64,000 nucleotides of DNA from CAYVFC01 sp964450715 (lineage in GTDB: Bacteria; Myxococcota_A; Polyangia; Polyangiales; JAFGIB01). Position 1 is the first letter of the stretch; the number at the start of each line of letters is the position of its first letter. The stretch is from the NCBI GenBank assembly GCA_964450715.1, contig CAYVFC010000006.1, positions 40,523 through 104,522 of the forward strand, written 5' to 3'. Shown here piece after piece: positions 48,402 to 57,390 of this stretch. A program made the position numbers and the translations under genes. Below the pieces are notes generated by a model. That model was not told the DNA's origin and made no database searches. It saw only the letters and a list, made by a program, of their open reading frames with translations.

Positions 48402-49685
48402 ATGGCAGACCTGCTAGAGCTATCAACGCGTTTCATCGACCAGGGGGTCTTCGAGGGTCGGGACAGCATCAACCGCGTCAACGGCGAGTTGTCCGAAATC
48501 GCGGAGGGCATCGCGGTCATCGAGAGCTTTTCCCATCTGATCGCCTTCCGGACCGGAGAGGGCTTGCTGGTCTTCGACACCAGCCTGGAGGACTTCGCCG
48601 AGATCATCGTGAAGTCGCTGCGCGGCTGGAGCGACGCCCCGGTCCACACCATCGTCTACACCCACGGTCATCTGGATCACGTGGGCGGAGCGGAGCGGCT
48701 GATCGACGATACCGTGGCGCGGAGCGGTAACCGTCCGCGCGTCGTCGCCCACCGCAACCTGCCCGCCCGTTTCGACCGTTACCAGTACACCAACGGGCAC
48801 AACCTCATCGTCAACCAGCGGCAGTTCGGCGGCCGCGGGCTGCTGGCCGGGGCCAAGCGCTTCGGCCCCCGGGTCTGGCACTACCCGGACACGACCTTTG
48901 ACGAGCGCATGGGCCTGCGGGTGGGCGAGCTCACCGTTGACCTGCGACACGCCAGGGGCGAGACCGACGACCACCTGTGGGCCTGGATTCCGGAGCGCAA
49001 GGCCCTGGTGGTGGGGGATCTGTTGGTCTGGGTCTTTCCCAACGCGGGCAACCCGCAGAAGGTCCAACGCTACGCGCGAGAGTGGGCCGGGGCGCTGCGC
49101 AGCATGGCAGCCATGAACGCCGAGCTCATTTTGCCCTCCCATGGCCTGCCCATCGCCGGCGCCGACCGCATCCGGCGGGTGCTGGACGATACGGCGACCG
49201 TGCTGGAGAGCCTGGAGCAGCAAACGGTGGAGATGATGAATCGAGGCGAGACGCTGGACGCTATCCTGCATGCGGTCGCGCCGCCCGAGCGGTTACGGGA
49301 CAGGCCCTATCTGCAGCCCATCTACGACGAGCCCGAGTTCGTGGTACGCAACATCTGGCGCCTGTACGGTGGCTGGTACGACGGCAACCCGGCCCACCTC
49401 AAGCCCGCGCCCGAACGCGAGCTCGGCGCTGAGCTGGCCCAGCTGGCCGGCGGGATATCGCGCCTGGTCTCTCGGGCGAGAGAGCTCTGCAACGCGGGAA
49501 AGCTACAGCTGGCCTGCCACTTGATCGAGCTGGCCGTGCAGGCCGAGCCGGAAAACCGCGAGGCGCACGCCGCGCGTTACGAGATCTATACGCAGCGACG
49601 CAAGGGCGAGAGCTCGCTCATGACCCACGGTATCTTCACCTGGGCTGCGAACGAGTCCAAACGGATCGCAAAGCCGGAGGATTAA
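48402..49685 (+). CDS. MBL-fold hydrolase with alkyl sulfatase dimerisation-like domain
   Basis: The 427 residues hold a metallo-beta-lactamase fold with THGHLDHVGG (zinc ligands) and HARGETDDH, and LPSHGLPIAG near residue 245. After it comes a C-terminal part (RDRPYLQPIYDEPEFVVRNIWRLYGGWYDGNP) typical of the dimerisation domain of SdsA1-type alkyl sulfatases. These enzymes hydrolyse primary alkyl sulfates to alcohol. The protein lacks a signal peptide and the sterol-carrier-like third domain of full alkyl sulfatases, so it is a shorter relative. The ATG follows GGCAGGG. The substrate may differ from alkyl sulfates. Confidence 0.85.
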   Translation: MADLLELSTRFIDQGVFEGRDSINRVNGELSEIAEGIAVIESFSHLIAFRTGEGLLVFDTSLEDFAEIIVKSLRGWSDAPVHTIVYTHGHLDHVGGAERLIDDTVARSGNRPRVVAHRNLPARFDRYQYTNGHNLIVNQRQFGGRGLLAGAKRFGPRVWHYPDTTFDERMGLRVGELTVDLRHARGETDDHLWAWIPERKALVVGDLLVWVFPNAGNPQKVQRYAREWAGALRSMAAMNAELILPSHGLPIAGADRIRRVLDDTATVLESLEQQTVEMMNRGETLDAILHAVAPPERLRDRPYLQPIYDEPEFVVRNIWRLYGGWYDGNPAHLKPAPERELGAELAQLAGGISRLVSRARELCNAGKLQLACHLIELAVQAEPENREAHAARYEIYTQRRKGESSLMTHGIFTWAANESKRIAKPED

Positions 49686-49703
49686 TTGGCTCGCACCGCA
49701 CCC

Positions 49704-49766
49704 TGTCATCTCGAACGAAGTGAGAGATCTCCTCGACAAAGATTTCTCACTGCGTTCGAAATGACA
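49704..49766. repeat. REP-like palindromic repeat
   Basis: TGTCATCTCGAACGAAGTGA... and its inverted form ...TTCGAAATGACA face each other across a short centre, with about 4 differences over 27 bases. This form (TGTCATtTCGAACGaAGTGAGAAATCT) is a widespread interspersed palindrome in bacterial genomes. No second copy is seen in this window. It lies just after the MBL-fold gene. Confidence 0.7.
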
Positions 49767-49799
49767 CCCGTACTGGCGTACGTGAGTCGGTCCCTCACG

Positions 49800-50537
49800 T
49801 CAGCAGGCCTCGCCGCCGAGGTACATGATCCAGGTGGCGTCGACCCGCGCTTCCCTCTCCAGCACCAGAGCGGGCAGGTCGATCCAGCTGTGGCAACGGT
49901 CCAGTATCCAGCTATCGCTGGAGGCGGTCACCGCTCCGGAAGCCACCATGGCGGCGTCCGGATTCGCGCAGAGCACGACTTTCCAGGGCCAGCTCCGCTC
50001 GCCGGCCCTCTGCTGCAGCAGGGTCGCCAGCCTTCCGCTGTTGGAGACGGGCCTGTCGAGATACCAGACGACTTCGGCGACCCTTCCCTGCTCCAGACAC
50101 GTCCCGATGGCCTCGATGGCCTGCCGGGTCTCTTCCACCCGCCGGTAGCTGCCGTGAACACTGGCCATGTCCCGTAACGCCCCGTCCCGGCCGCGCAGCA
50201 GCACCGCACCCGAGTAGGCGGACTCGAGCGTGATCAGGCAGTTGAAACCGTCCACCGCGAGCGTCCTGCCGAGTAGCGATTCCAGCTGCAGGCGCCTTCC
50301 GAGACGGCCCTCCAGCGCCTCGTCGGAGCAGGCACAACGGGTCACCGCCTTGCGCTGCCGCGCGGTCAGCGCGTGGCGGTCGCCCACCAGCTTGAGCGCT
50401 GCCTGCTCGGGGTAGTCCCGGGAGAGCAGCCAGCTCAGCTCGTCTACCGCGCGGCGCAGGATCGGGCCCACGGATGCCGCGAACAGCTTCGCGTCCTGGG
50501 GGTGGGGACCGCGGTGCTTGCGTCTGTCCGGCGCCAT
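49800..50537 (-). CDS. DUF434 domain-containing protein
   Basis: The 245-residue protein reads DRRKHRGPHPQDAKLFA and LSWLLSRDYPEQAALKLVGDRHALTARQR at its N-terminus, the pattern of DUF434. The remaining part (about 90-245) matches DUF5616, which usually accompanies it. Residues VDGFNCLITLESA and VVWYLDRPVSNSG might form a PIN/nuclease-like core, as DxxN segments occur at strand ends, but no activity is known. No signal peptide or membrane helix. It starts 18 bases after the end of the MBL-fold gene at 50556 on the same strand, so the two are probably co-transcribed. Confidence 0.82.
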   Translation of the reverse strand: MAPDRRKHRGPHPQDAKLFAASVGPILRRAVDELSWLLSRDYPEQAALKLVGDRHALTARQRKAVTRCACSDEALEGRLGRRLQLESLLGRTLAVDGFNCLITLESAYSGAVLLRGRDGALRDMASVHGSYRRVEETRQAIEAIGTCLEQGRVAEVVWYLDRPVSNSGRLATLLQQRAGERSWPWKVVLCANPDAAMVASGAVTASSDSWILDRCHSWIDLPALVLEREARVDATWIMYLGGEAC

Positions 50538-50555
50538 CTTTCCCCCTGCGACCCG

Positions 50556-51536
50556 CTATACCAGCGAGAATACCACTTCCCGCTGCTTCGATTCTCGGGT
50601 CACCCTGCCCCCGGTCTCCAGGTAGCGGATATGGGCCAGCGCCTCGCCCGAGGCGAACCACTTCTGCGCGATGGGGAACTGTTGCCAGCTCTTGACGTCG
50701 AGGTCCCAGCTCATCCGCGAGGCGACCTGGTATACATTCTGTATCCCGCTCTCGAGAATCTGCAGGACCTCGTCCGCCCGGACCCGGTGGTGCTCCTTCA
50801 GCTCGTCGACCCGCTCCCTAAGACCGGGAAAGCGGTTGCGGTGACCGGGCAGTACCAGCTGCACCTGCAGCTCCCGCACCTTGTCCAGGCTGGCCAGGTA
50901 GTCGCGCAACGGGTCGCCCGGATCGTCGGGCGACCACTGCCCGATGTTGGGGGTGATATCGAACAGAATGTGGTCCCCGGCGACGAAGATCTTCTTCTCC
51001 GGCTCGTAGAGGCAGACGTGCCCCCGGGTGTGTCCCGGGGTCTCGATGCAGCGGAAGCGGTAGTCCCCTATCTCCACGCCGTCTCCGTCCCGGACCACCC
51101 GCACCTCGACCGGGTCGCTCGGCCGATACTTGAAGCCGGGGTGGCTCGCCAGCGCCCCCTGGATCTCGTCTTCCGGAAACCCGCGCCGACGCGCCACCCC
51201 GGGCATCTCCTGCAGAAAGCGCTTCTCGCTCCGTCGTATGACCTCCGCGTCGGCCTCGCCGAAATAGATGGTCGAGCGCTTCGATGCCAGGATGGGCACC
51301 AGCCCGGCATGATCGGAGTGCATGTGGGTGACGAAGAAGTCGGCCCTCTCCGGATCCACCCCGATATCGCGCAACCCCTCGGACAGGGCCTCCAGACACT
51401 CGGGTCGGTTCATACCGGTGTCGATGATCAAGGAACGCTCGCCGGCCTTGATCACGTAGCAGTTGGTGGCCTTGAGCGGGTTATTGGGCAGCGGCACCTC
51501 TATCCGGTAGAGGTCCGGTAGGATCTGCTCGAACAT
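50556..51536 (-). CDS. MBL-fold metallohydrolase
   Basis: The 326 residues contain THMHSDHAGL (HxHxDH), ETPGHTRGHVCLY and FVAGDHILF, giving a full two-metal site of the metallo-beta-lactamase fold, and LPGHRNRF near residue 220. A C-terminal helical part (about 225-326) with RADEVLQILESG and KWFASGEALAHIRYLETGG resembles the tail of lactonase/LACTB2-like thioester and ester hydrolases. A cytoplasmic hydrolase is likely; the substrate is unknown. The ATG lies 5 bases after AGGAGC. The DUF434 gene follows. Confidence 0.88.
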   Translation of the reverse strand: MFEQILPDLYRIEVPLPNNPLKATNCYVIKAGERSLIIDTGMNRPECLEALSEGLRDIGVDPERADFFVTHMHSDHAGLVPILASKRSTIYFGEADAEVIRRSEKRFLQEMPGVARRRGFPEDEIQGALASHPGFKYRPSDPVEVRVVRDGDGVEIGDYRFRCIETPGHTRGHVCLYEPEKKIFVAGDHILFDITPNIGQWSPDDPGDPLRDYLASLDKVRELQVQLVLPGHRNRFPGLRERVDELKEHHRVRADEVLQILESGIQNVYQVASRMSWDLDVKSWQQFPIAQKWFASGEALAHIRYLETGGRVTRESKQREVVFSLV

Positions 51537-51860
51537 GGCTGCTCCTGTACGCCGTGAAACCGGCCGGGGGCCGTGTTAGCGGCAAGTGAAGCATAGCACG
51601 CTCGCCGTTTCTCGCATGCCGACCGCTTCGCCGGCGGTTATGACTTCAAGCTGAGCTCGGGCACCAGCTTTCCGCCGTTCAGCAGATCGGCGGGCGAGGG
51701 ACAAGCTTCGGGCTGCTCCCGATCGCCCGCCGGCGCTATCTCGGTCTGCTGGTAGACGGCCGCCGAAAGCCCGGAACAGAACGACGTATGATCCCGTCCC
51801 TGCAGGGGATTGCCGTTCTTCCCCGGGAGTGTTTAGATCGGGGCGAGGAGGAGAAGGTCG
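51537..51860. other. Intergenic region between divergent genes
   Basis: The 324 bases lie between the MBL-fold gene (leftward) and the duplicated-module lipoprotein gene (rightward). They must contain both promoters, but I see no strong consensus pair. GAGGAGGAGAAGG before 51861 is a clear ribosome site. A long minus-strand open frame crossing it is a shadow of the lipoprotein gene. Confidence 0.5.
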
Positions 51861-54359
51861 ATGGAGAGTACACGCGCAATCCTGGCCGCGGTCTTGCTGC
51901 CGGCGGTCGGGTCTATCCTTACCGCGGGGTGTAACGCGGTTACCGATTTCGACGGTTACCTGCACAACTACCGGCCGGACGCCGGCGGTGGCGTTTCGCC
52001 CGAGGGCGGGGCGGAAGCGGACGGCGCCGCGGCAGAGGCGGGGGCCGGTGCGGATGGATCGGTCGCGCCTGACGCGGCCGGGGATGCCGCCGGCATCATG
52101 GACGCGGCTGAGGCAGTGGACGCCGCGGAGACCATGGACGCCGCGGAGACCATGGACGCCGCGGAGACCATGGACGCCGCGGATGAGGCCGGAGCGATCG
52201 ATGCAGCGGACGACGCGGCCGTAGACGCCGCGGACGGGGACGGGGCCGATGCCGGCAACGGCGCACCCGAAATCGTCACCATCCCGAGCGAGCCGACCAT
52301 CGGTCCCTGCGTCCTTTATACGGCCGACTTCGAGGCCGAGGACCCGGACGGAGACTCCATCACCTTCAGCTCGCCCGATCTGCCTGCGAACGCCGCGCTC
52401 GAGCAGAACGGAGACACGGCCACGCTGAGCTTCACGCCCACGGCATCGCAGGCCGGGACCCATGCCATAACCATCGTGGTGCAGGACGACGGCTCGCCGC
52501 CGCTCAGCGACCAGATCCTCTTCGATATCGAGGTGACGGAGGCGCCGGCCATGGCCATCGATCCCGTCGGCGATACCTTGGCCATCGGCGGGACCCAGGT
52601 CGACATCAGCCCGGTCGCCACCGAACACCCCTGCTACGAGCTGTCCGCCTCGAACCTGCCCCTGAACGCGACCTTCGACCCGGATACCGGGCAGTTCTCC
52701 TGGAACACCGAGCCGATAGACTTCGGCATCTACGACCTCACCTTCACCCTGACCAGCGTCGACGACCCGCCGACGGTGGTGAACCGCAACGCGCGCATCG
52801 TCATCCAGTTCCAGGACGACTTCACCGCCTTCGAGGGGTACACGGAGCGAGAGGTGTACTGGCCGGACTGCTGCGCCGGTCCGGTCGGATGGACGGCCGA
52901 GACCGACGGCGGTTCGCAGATCGTGCGTTCGCACTCCGCGTCGGGTACGGACGTCATCGGCTATGCGTTCCAGGCGCTCGATCGCTCCCAGGTTCCCTTC
53001 GGCGCTATCGCTTACCAGCTGGCCGGCCGCGACGTGGTCGTGGGTCCCTCCTGCGGATCGGGCGGTTTCTGGCTGATGGTCGACGATGCGGTCACCGACG
53101 GTCAGACTGCGTGGCCGGACTGGTACGGCCATCCGCCGTACGCCCTGGACGTCGCCGTTCCCGACAGCGCCTACGCCACCCTGGAAGGAGTGGTTTCTTT
53201 ACTCGGTCCCAGAAGCGACATCACCTTCGTCATGCGCCACATCGACGCATCCAATCAGTGCACCATCGACGTCTACTGGGACCACGTACTGTTGACCCCT
53301 CTGGCCATAGCCCCGCCCATCGTGCCGTCTATCCCGGGGCCGGCCGTCATCCCGGCCTGCGAGCCCTTTACCGTCACCTTCGACATGCCGGCAGCGGTCG
53401 GGAACGTCACCTACACCGCGCCGGGCCTACCGGCCGGAGCCGATCTCAGCCCGACCGGTCAGTCCTCGGCCGGCCTCTCCTGGACGCCCTCGGATAGCCA
53501 GATCAGACGGCACGACATCACGATCCGGGCGGAGAACAACCTGGGCGAGGTCACCCGGCTCACCTACCCGATCGAGGTAGTCGATCCGGTCCTCCCCCTC
53601 TCCATCGATCCCATCGCCGATATCCACGTAACCGGCGGCGACACGGTGACCATCGATCCCGTGTACGGCGATCCGTGCGGTACGGCGACGCGCTCGGCCG
53701 AGGATCTGCCGGTGGGCGCGAGCTTCGACGCCGCGGCGGGCCGGCTCACCTGGGTGACGACGCCGGACGACTTCGGCATCTACGACGTTACCTTCACCCT
53801 CACCGATCCAATCGACCCATCGAACAGCGTCAGCCGGACCGTCCGCATCTTCGTAGCCTTCGAGGATGACTTCGCTACCTTCAGCGGATACACCGAGCAC
53901 AACGTGAACCTCGAATTCTGCTGCTTCGGGGATGTCAGCTGGACGGCCGAGGTCTCGGCCGGAACGGACTTTGTCCACTCCCACTCCGACCAGGGTGTCG
54001 ACGTGTTGGGCCGAGCCGTCCGGGTGCTCGACGGCTCGGCCGTGGCCATCAACGCGATCGACTACGAGCTGAGCGCGCGCGACGTGGTGGTGGGACCCGC
54101 CTGCGGCTCCGGCGGACTTTTTCAGCTGTTCGAGCAGGCCATCACCGATCCGGCCGCCGTATGGACCGACTGGTACGCCGGTCCGACTCCCTTTCTGATC
54201 GGCGACGTCAACGACAGTACCTATACAACGTTGACCGGGGTCGCGCCCCTGACCGCCCCGGGCACGGATATCACCCTCGTCATGTTTCACAACGATTCCT
54301 CCGACCAATGCACCATCGACGTTTACTGGGACCGCGTACGACTGTATCCCGTGCCATGA
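51861..54359 (+). CDS. Surface lipoprotein with two copies of a putative-Ig/beta-sandwich module
   Basis: The 832-residue precursor has a lipoprotein signal (AGC), then an Ala/Asp-rich linker with three DAAETM repeats. Two large modules follow, each an Ig-like part (PDLPANAALEQNG..., PGLPAGADLSPTG...; He_PIG-like folds) followed by a beta-rich domain. The latter domains are clearly related: EGYTEREVYWPDCC / SGYTEHNVNLEFCC, RDVVVGPSCGSGG / RDVVVGPACGSGG, and NQCTIDVYWDHV / DQCTIDVYWDRV at the ends of the two copies. It probably acts in adhesion or carbohydrate binding. No catalytic motif is visible. The stop overlaps the next gene by four bases. Confidence 0.82.
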   Translation: MESTRAILAAVLLPAVGSILTAGCNAVTDFDGYLHNYRPDAGGGVSPEGGAEADGAAAEAGAGADGSVAPDAAGDAAGIMDAAEAVDAAETMDAAETMDAAETMDAADEAGAIDAADDAAVDAADGDGADAGNGAPEIVTIPSEPTIGPCVLYTADFEAEDPDGDSITFSSPDLPANAALEQNGDTATLSFTPTASQAGTHAITIVVQDDGSPPLSDQILFDIEVTEAPAMAIDPVGDTLAIGGTQVDISPVATEHPCYELSASNLPLNATFDPDTGQFSWNTEPIDFGIYDLTFTLTSVDDPPTVVNRNARIVIQFQDDFTAFEGYTEREVYWPDCCAGPVGWTAETDGGSQIVRSHSASGTDVIGYAFQALDRSQVPFGAIAYQLAGRDVVVGPSCGSGGFWLMVDDAVTDGQTAWPDWYGHPPYALDVAVPDSAYATLEGVVSLLGPRSDITFVMRHIDASNQCTIDVYWDHVLLTPLAIAPPIVPSIPGPAVIPACEPFTVTFDMPAAVGNVTYTAPGLPAGADLSPTGQSSAGLSWTPSDSQIRRHDITIRAENNLGEVTRLTYPIEVVDPVLPLSIDPIADIHVTGGDTVTIDPVYGDPCGTATRSAEDLPVGASFDAAAGRLTWVTTPDDFGIYDVTFTLTDPIDPSNSVSRTVRIFVAFEDDFATFSGYTEHNVNLEFCCFGDVSWTAEVSAGTDFVHSHSDQGVDVLGRAVRVLDGSAVAINAIDYELSARDVVVGPACGSGGLFQLFEQAITDPAAVWTDWYAGPTPFLIGDVNDSTYTTLTGVAPLTAPGTDITLVMFHNDSSDQCTIDVYWDRVRLYPVP
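52119..52172 (+). repeat. Three tandem 18-bp repeats in coding DNA
   Basis: The unit GACGCCGCGGAGACCATG occurs three times without change, with a partial fourth copy behind it. It encodes DAAETM in the linker of the lipoprotein and is a likely site of copy-number variation by slippage. Confidence 0.9.
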
Positions 54360-55294
54360 GCTCACGGATATCGAAGATGAAAAGAGCAACCATCCATACG
54401 CCCGGCAGCTCGATCGAAACTAAAAATCCGAGCGTGTCGCGCTCGCTTCTCGTACGCCTGACCGCGCCGGTAGCGCTCGGCCTGTACCTGCTCTCGGCCT
54501 CCGCGCCTGCCGGGGCGCAGGTCGAAACGGCGGACGAGAAGCAGGCTCAGATCCACTTCGAGGCCGCCCGCTCCCACTACAACGCCGCCCGTTACGAGCA
54601 GGCCGCGGCCGAGTTCGAGCTGGCCTACAAGTACTCGCCCAAGCCGGCGCTGATCTTCAACGCTTATCTGGCCTATCGCGACGCGGAAAACCTGCAAGAG
54701 GCCATCCGTACCCTTCGCGCCTTTCTGCAGGCCGCGCCCGACGCGCCCAACCGACCCAATCTCGAGGTCCAGCTCGGCAAGCTGGAGCAGCAGCTGCAGG
54801 CGCAACGGCAACCGCGGGTCGCCGAGCCGGAAGAGGCGACGCAAGAAGCGCCCGGTGCGGAGACGGACGCGGCAGAGCCCGGGGCGCCGTCCGAGCCGGA
54901 AACGCTATTCGCTGACGAGCCGGTCGAAGCCGAAGAATACGCAGGCCCGGCCGCCAACGTCCTGCCCTATGCGGTAGGCGGTGCCGGACTGGCGCTTCTG
55001 GTCGGCGCAACCGTCACCGGCGTGCTGGCGCTGGACGCGGAGTCGGAGCTGGAATCTAGCTGCGACGAGCAGAAGCGGTGCCTGGGCGACCTGAGCGACA
55101 CCGAGGACCGCGGCCGCACCCTGGCCACGGTCACCGACGTGCTGCTGGTCACCGGCATCCTGGCCGTGGGTACGGGCGTCGCGCTGTACTTCCTGCTTCC
55201 CGGCGAGACCGAGTCGGTGCCGAACGATGCGCCGGTCGCGTCGCTGGGCTGCACCTCCGACGGTTGCGGCGCCTCGATTCAGGGGCGGTTCTAG
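54356..55294 (+). CDS. Tetratricopeptide protein with C-terminal membrane segments
   Basis: The 312-residue precursor has a signal (VALGLYLLSASAPAGAQ). A TPR pair follows (KQAQIHFEAARSHYNAARYEQAAAEFELAYKYSPKPALIFN and the next helix pair), the usual N-terminus of a Myxococcota protein group. Then comes a Glu/Pro/Ala-rich linker and two hydrophobic helices (VLPYAVGGAGLALLVGATVTGVLAL and VTDVLLVTGILAVGTGVALYFLL). CDEQKRC between them and a C-terminal CTSDGC may form disulfides. The start ATG overlaps the lipoprotein stop, so the two are translated together and may be partners. No enzymatic function is suggested. Confidence 0.8.
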   Translation: MSSRISKMKRATIHTPGSSIETKNPSVSRSLLVRLTAPVALGLYLLSASAPAGAQVETADEKQAQIHFEAARSHYNAARYEQAAAEFELAYKYSPKPALIFNAYLAYRDAENLQEAIRTLRAFLQAAPDAPNRPNLEVQLGKLEQQLQAQRQPRVAEPEEATQEAPGAETDAAEPGAPSEPETLFADEPVEAEEYAGPAANVLPYAVGGAGLALLVGATVTGVLALDAESELESSCDEQKRCLGDLSDTEDRGRTLATVTDVLLVTGILAVGTGVALYFLLPGETESVPNDAPVASLGCTSDGCGASIQGRF

Positions 55295-55315
55295 AGCACC
55301 GCGGAACACCGCTGC

Positions 55316-56494
55316 ATGAAGAAGCTGTATTCGCTCTCGCTGCTGGCCCTGGCCCTGCTGGTAGCCGCCGGAGCGACGGTGGCGCAGCTGGGGCCGGTGC
55401 CCAGCGGCGCGATGCTGGCGCAGCTACGGCCGAAGGATAAGGATAGGGGCCCGGCCCACCCTCGCGCTTGCTCTGATAACGCTTTCGGCATCGGTTGCTG
55501 GCTTCCCTACTGGAAGAAGAAAGAGGGTGCGGCAGCCCTGCTCCGGCACCTGGAGCTGTTCGAGCAGTTCAGCCCCTTCTGCTTTCGCGTTCGAGAGGAC
55601 GGAACGCTGCGCGACATGGCCCGCATGGACCAGGCGCCGTGGCCCGGGCTGCTTCGTGCGGCCGGCGAGCGAGGTACGGCGGTCATACCCACGCTGGTCT
55701 GGTTCAAGTCCCGGGAACGCGCCGCGGTGCTGGGCGATCCGGCCAGGCGGGAAGCGCACGTCGGGTGGATCGCAGAGCTGGCGCAACGGCACGGTTTCTC
55801 GGGCGTGGATATCGACTACGAACGAAAGACCGTGGCCGAGCGCGAGGATTTCTCGCGCTTTCTGACCGCGCTCTCCGGCCGGCTGCACGAGCAGGACCGC
55901 CGTCTCAGCTGCACGATCGAGCCGCGCACCTCGGACCAGCCGCCCGGCGGCGTCTCCGGACAGCGGGCCAGCCCCTGGGCCAACGACTACCGGGTGCTCG
56001 CCCGGGTCTGCGACCAGGTACGCATCATGGCCTACGACCGCTGGTCCATCGATGCGGCAGCCCGGGAAGGTCAGCACTCGCGCGCCCCCTCACACGCAGG
56101 TCTCGAATGGGTGGAGGCGGTCGTGCGGTACTCGGTTTCCCGCATCGATCCGGGCAAGCTCTATCTCGGCATCCCGACCTACGGCTGGGAGTTCGAGGAG
56201 CAGAAGCGCAAAGGCCAGCTCGTCTACCGCCGGGTACGCGCTCGCTCGTTCAGCGACATTGCCGGCCGGATCGGCAAGCGCAGCGTCGGCAGCGAACGCG
56301 GTCCGGGCGGCGAGCTGCACCTGCGGGACGGCAACAAGCTGGTGGTGATGCCCGACGCGCGAGCGATCGAGGAGCGCATCGACCTGGCGCGCCGCCACGG
56401 GCTGCGCGGGGTGGTGCTCTTCAAGATGGACGGCCAGGAGGACCCGGGGATGTGGCGGGTGCTGCGCGAATCGATCGCAGATCCGAAACGTTGA
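55316..56494 (+). CDS. Secreted glycoside hydrolase family 18 protein
   Basis: The 392 residues begin with a Sec signal (SLLALALLVAAGATVA). The TIM-barrel shows ALLRHLELFEQFSPFCF, FSGVDIDYE near residue 162 (family 18 DxxDxDxE with the catalytic Glu), IMAYDRW and LYLGIPTYGWEF. The closest relatives are spore-germination-type and myxobacterial chitinase-like proteins, which cut N-acetylglucosamine polymers or peptidoglycan-related chains. Active residues look intact. The last 152 bases of coding DNA and 47 bases beyond occur again at 61381-61579. It lies 21 bases after the TPR gene. Confidence 0.88.
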   Translation: MKKLYSLSLLALALLVAAGATVAQLGPVPSGAMLAQLRPKDKDRGPAHPRACSDNAFGIGCWLPYWKKKEGAAALLRHLELFEQFSPFCFRVREDGTLRDMARMDQAPWPGLLRAAGERGTAVIPTLVWFKSRERAAVLGDPARREAHVGWIAELAQRHGFSGVDIDYERKTVAEREDFSRFLTALSGRLHEQDRRLSCTIEPRTSDQPPGGVSGQRASPWANDYRVLARVCDQVRIMAYDRWSIDAAAREGQHSRAPSHAGLEWVEAVVRYSVSRIDPGKLYLGIPTYGWEFEEQKRKGQLVYRRVRARSFSDIAGRIGKRSVGSERGPGGELHLRDGNKLVVMPDARAIEERIDLARRHGLRGVVLFKMDGQEDPGMWRVLRESIADPKR

Positions 56495-56541
56495 TCACAG
56501 GGCTAGGCGGCGGTCGCCCCCGGCCTCCCTTTCGGTGCGCG
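56343..56541 (+). repeat. 199-bp direct repeat, copy 1 (end of GH18 gene)
   Basis: This stretch, the last 152 coding bases of the GH18 gene plus 47 bases after it, matches 61381-61579 in the same orientation at all but two positions, without gaps. The copies start 5,038 bases apart. Confidence 0.95.
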
Positions 56542-56794
56542 ACTGGCGCGGCGTACGCTTCCAGCGGCTGGGGGAAGACGATGACGCTCTCGGGTTACTG
56601 GACGACTATAGGCGATTGCCCGGATACCTGGCGGCCGCCTGGCGTCTGGCCGCCAATCCGCCACTTTCGTCGCGCAAGTAGGCGAAACGACTCGGCCGGG
56701 TATCGAGCCCGATCCATGCACGAGGCACGGGGGTGCCCGCTGCATCCTACGCCCACACCGCCGCGTGTGCTCACACCCTCGCTGCCGGTCCCGA

Positions 56795-56939
56795 CGTCTA
56801 CCATCGTCGCCAGCCTGAGCACACGGCGCTACACCGCGTGCTCGATCGACACTGGCCGGCCTTCCTCTTCTTCCGTTTGGTTGAGCGGTGCAAATTGGAG
56901 AGCCGTTCGAGCGGTGCGGCTGAGCGGTGCGAATCATAG
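56795..56939 (+). pseudogene. IS91-like transposase N-terminal fragment
   Basis: VYHRRQPEHTALHRVLDRHW followed by PAFLFFRL resembles the N-terminus of IS91-family transposases with a zinc-binding domain, which typically begin YxxRxPExxxLYxxVxxHxxxF. The frame reads to a stop after about 48 residues, with no further domain. It is a decayed remnant, identified from memory of the family, not by alignment. Confidence 0.45.
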
Positions 56940-57314
56940 CGGACCACGCCCCCGATCGTTGGGCGCGACGCACCGCCGCGCCCGCAACTGACCCTGCTTC
57001 TCCCGCAGCGCCGGCCCCGGCCGCCTCGCACCGCCCTCTATTCCACGATCGCCGCTCCGCCCCGCGTTCAACCTGGCCCTCTCCTAGACAACATCTGCCC
57101 GTTCATCGACGCTCGATCTCGTAAAATCAGCTTTGTTTGTCTTACCCGCCGGGCTCTTGTGCGTACGATCCGGTATTTACGGACTCGACCGGCGGTAACG
57201 TACAGAGGAGTTGTTGCGATTTCGCGCCTTACCATCGCCCCTGGGTCCCTGGCTGCGTGATCCCCACCACGGCCGCCGACGGCGCCGGCTGCTGCAAATA
57301 CGCTACAGTCGGTT

Positions 57315-57341
57315 TGCCCGATTGCGACGGATAATCGGGCA
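57315..57341. other. 9-bp hairpin downstream of histidine kinase gene
   Basis: TGCCCGATT and AATCGGGCA pair around a nine-base loop, 49 bases beyond the kinase stop codon on the minus strand. There is no T tract behind it; it may still stabilise the 3' end of the transcript. Confidence 0.4.
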
Positions 57342-57390
57342 GCCAAGTCCTGGGTGGGCGCGCCGTCCGTTGCGGCGTAGATGCGCCCCC

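Larger units (their letters stand above)
56495..57390. other. Gene-poor region with decayed fragments
   Basis: These 896 bases between the GH18 gene and the histidine kinase gene have no intact gene. After the direct repeat, a short plus-strand frame (about 56530-56680) reads RDWRGVRFQRLGEDDDALGL and ends PPLSSRK with a stop; it looks like the C-terminus of an unknown protein. At 56795-56939 is an IS91-like fragment. A hairpin lies at 57315-57341. The rest shows nothing recognisable. Confidence 0.5.

Noticed and set aside
52119..52183. Tandem 18-bp repeats as a possible regulatory iteron array
   Set aside because: They lie inside a coding frame and encode DAAETM exactly; nothing suggests an origin or plasmid.
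51576..53132. 518-codon minus-strand open frame opposite the duplicated-module lipoprotein
   Set aside because: Composition is Arg/Gly/Val-rich and repetitive (GVHGL repeats are the antisense of the DAAETM repeats). The plus-strand frame has the ribosome site and lipobox.
57100..57390. Possible small RNA or gene downstream of the histidine kinase
   Set aside because: Only a hairpin without a T tract is visible and short open frames show no recognisable protein.
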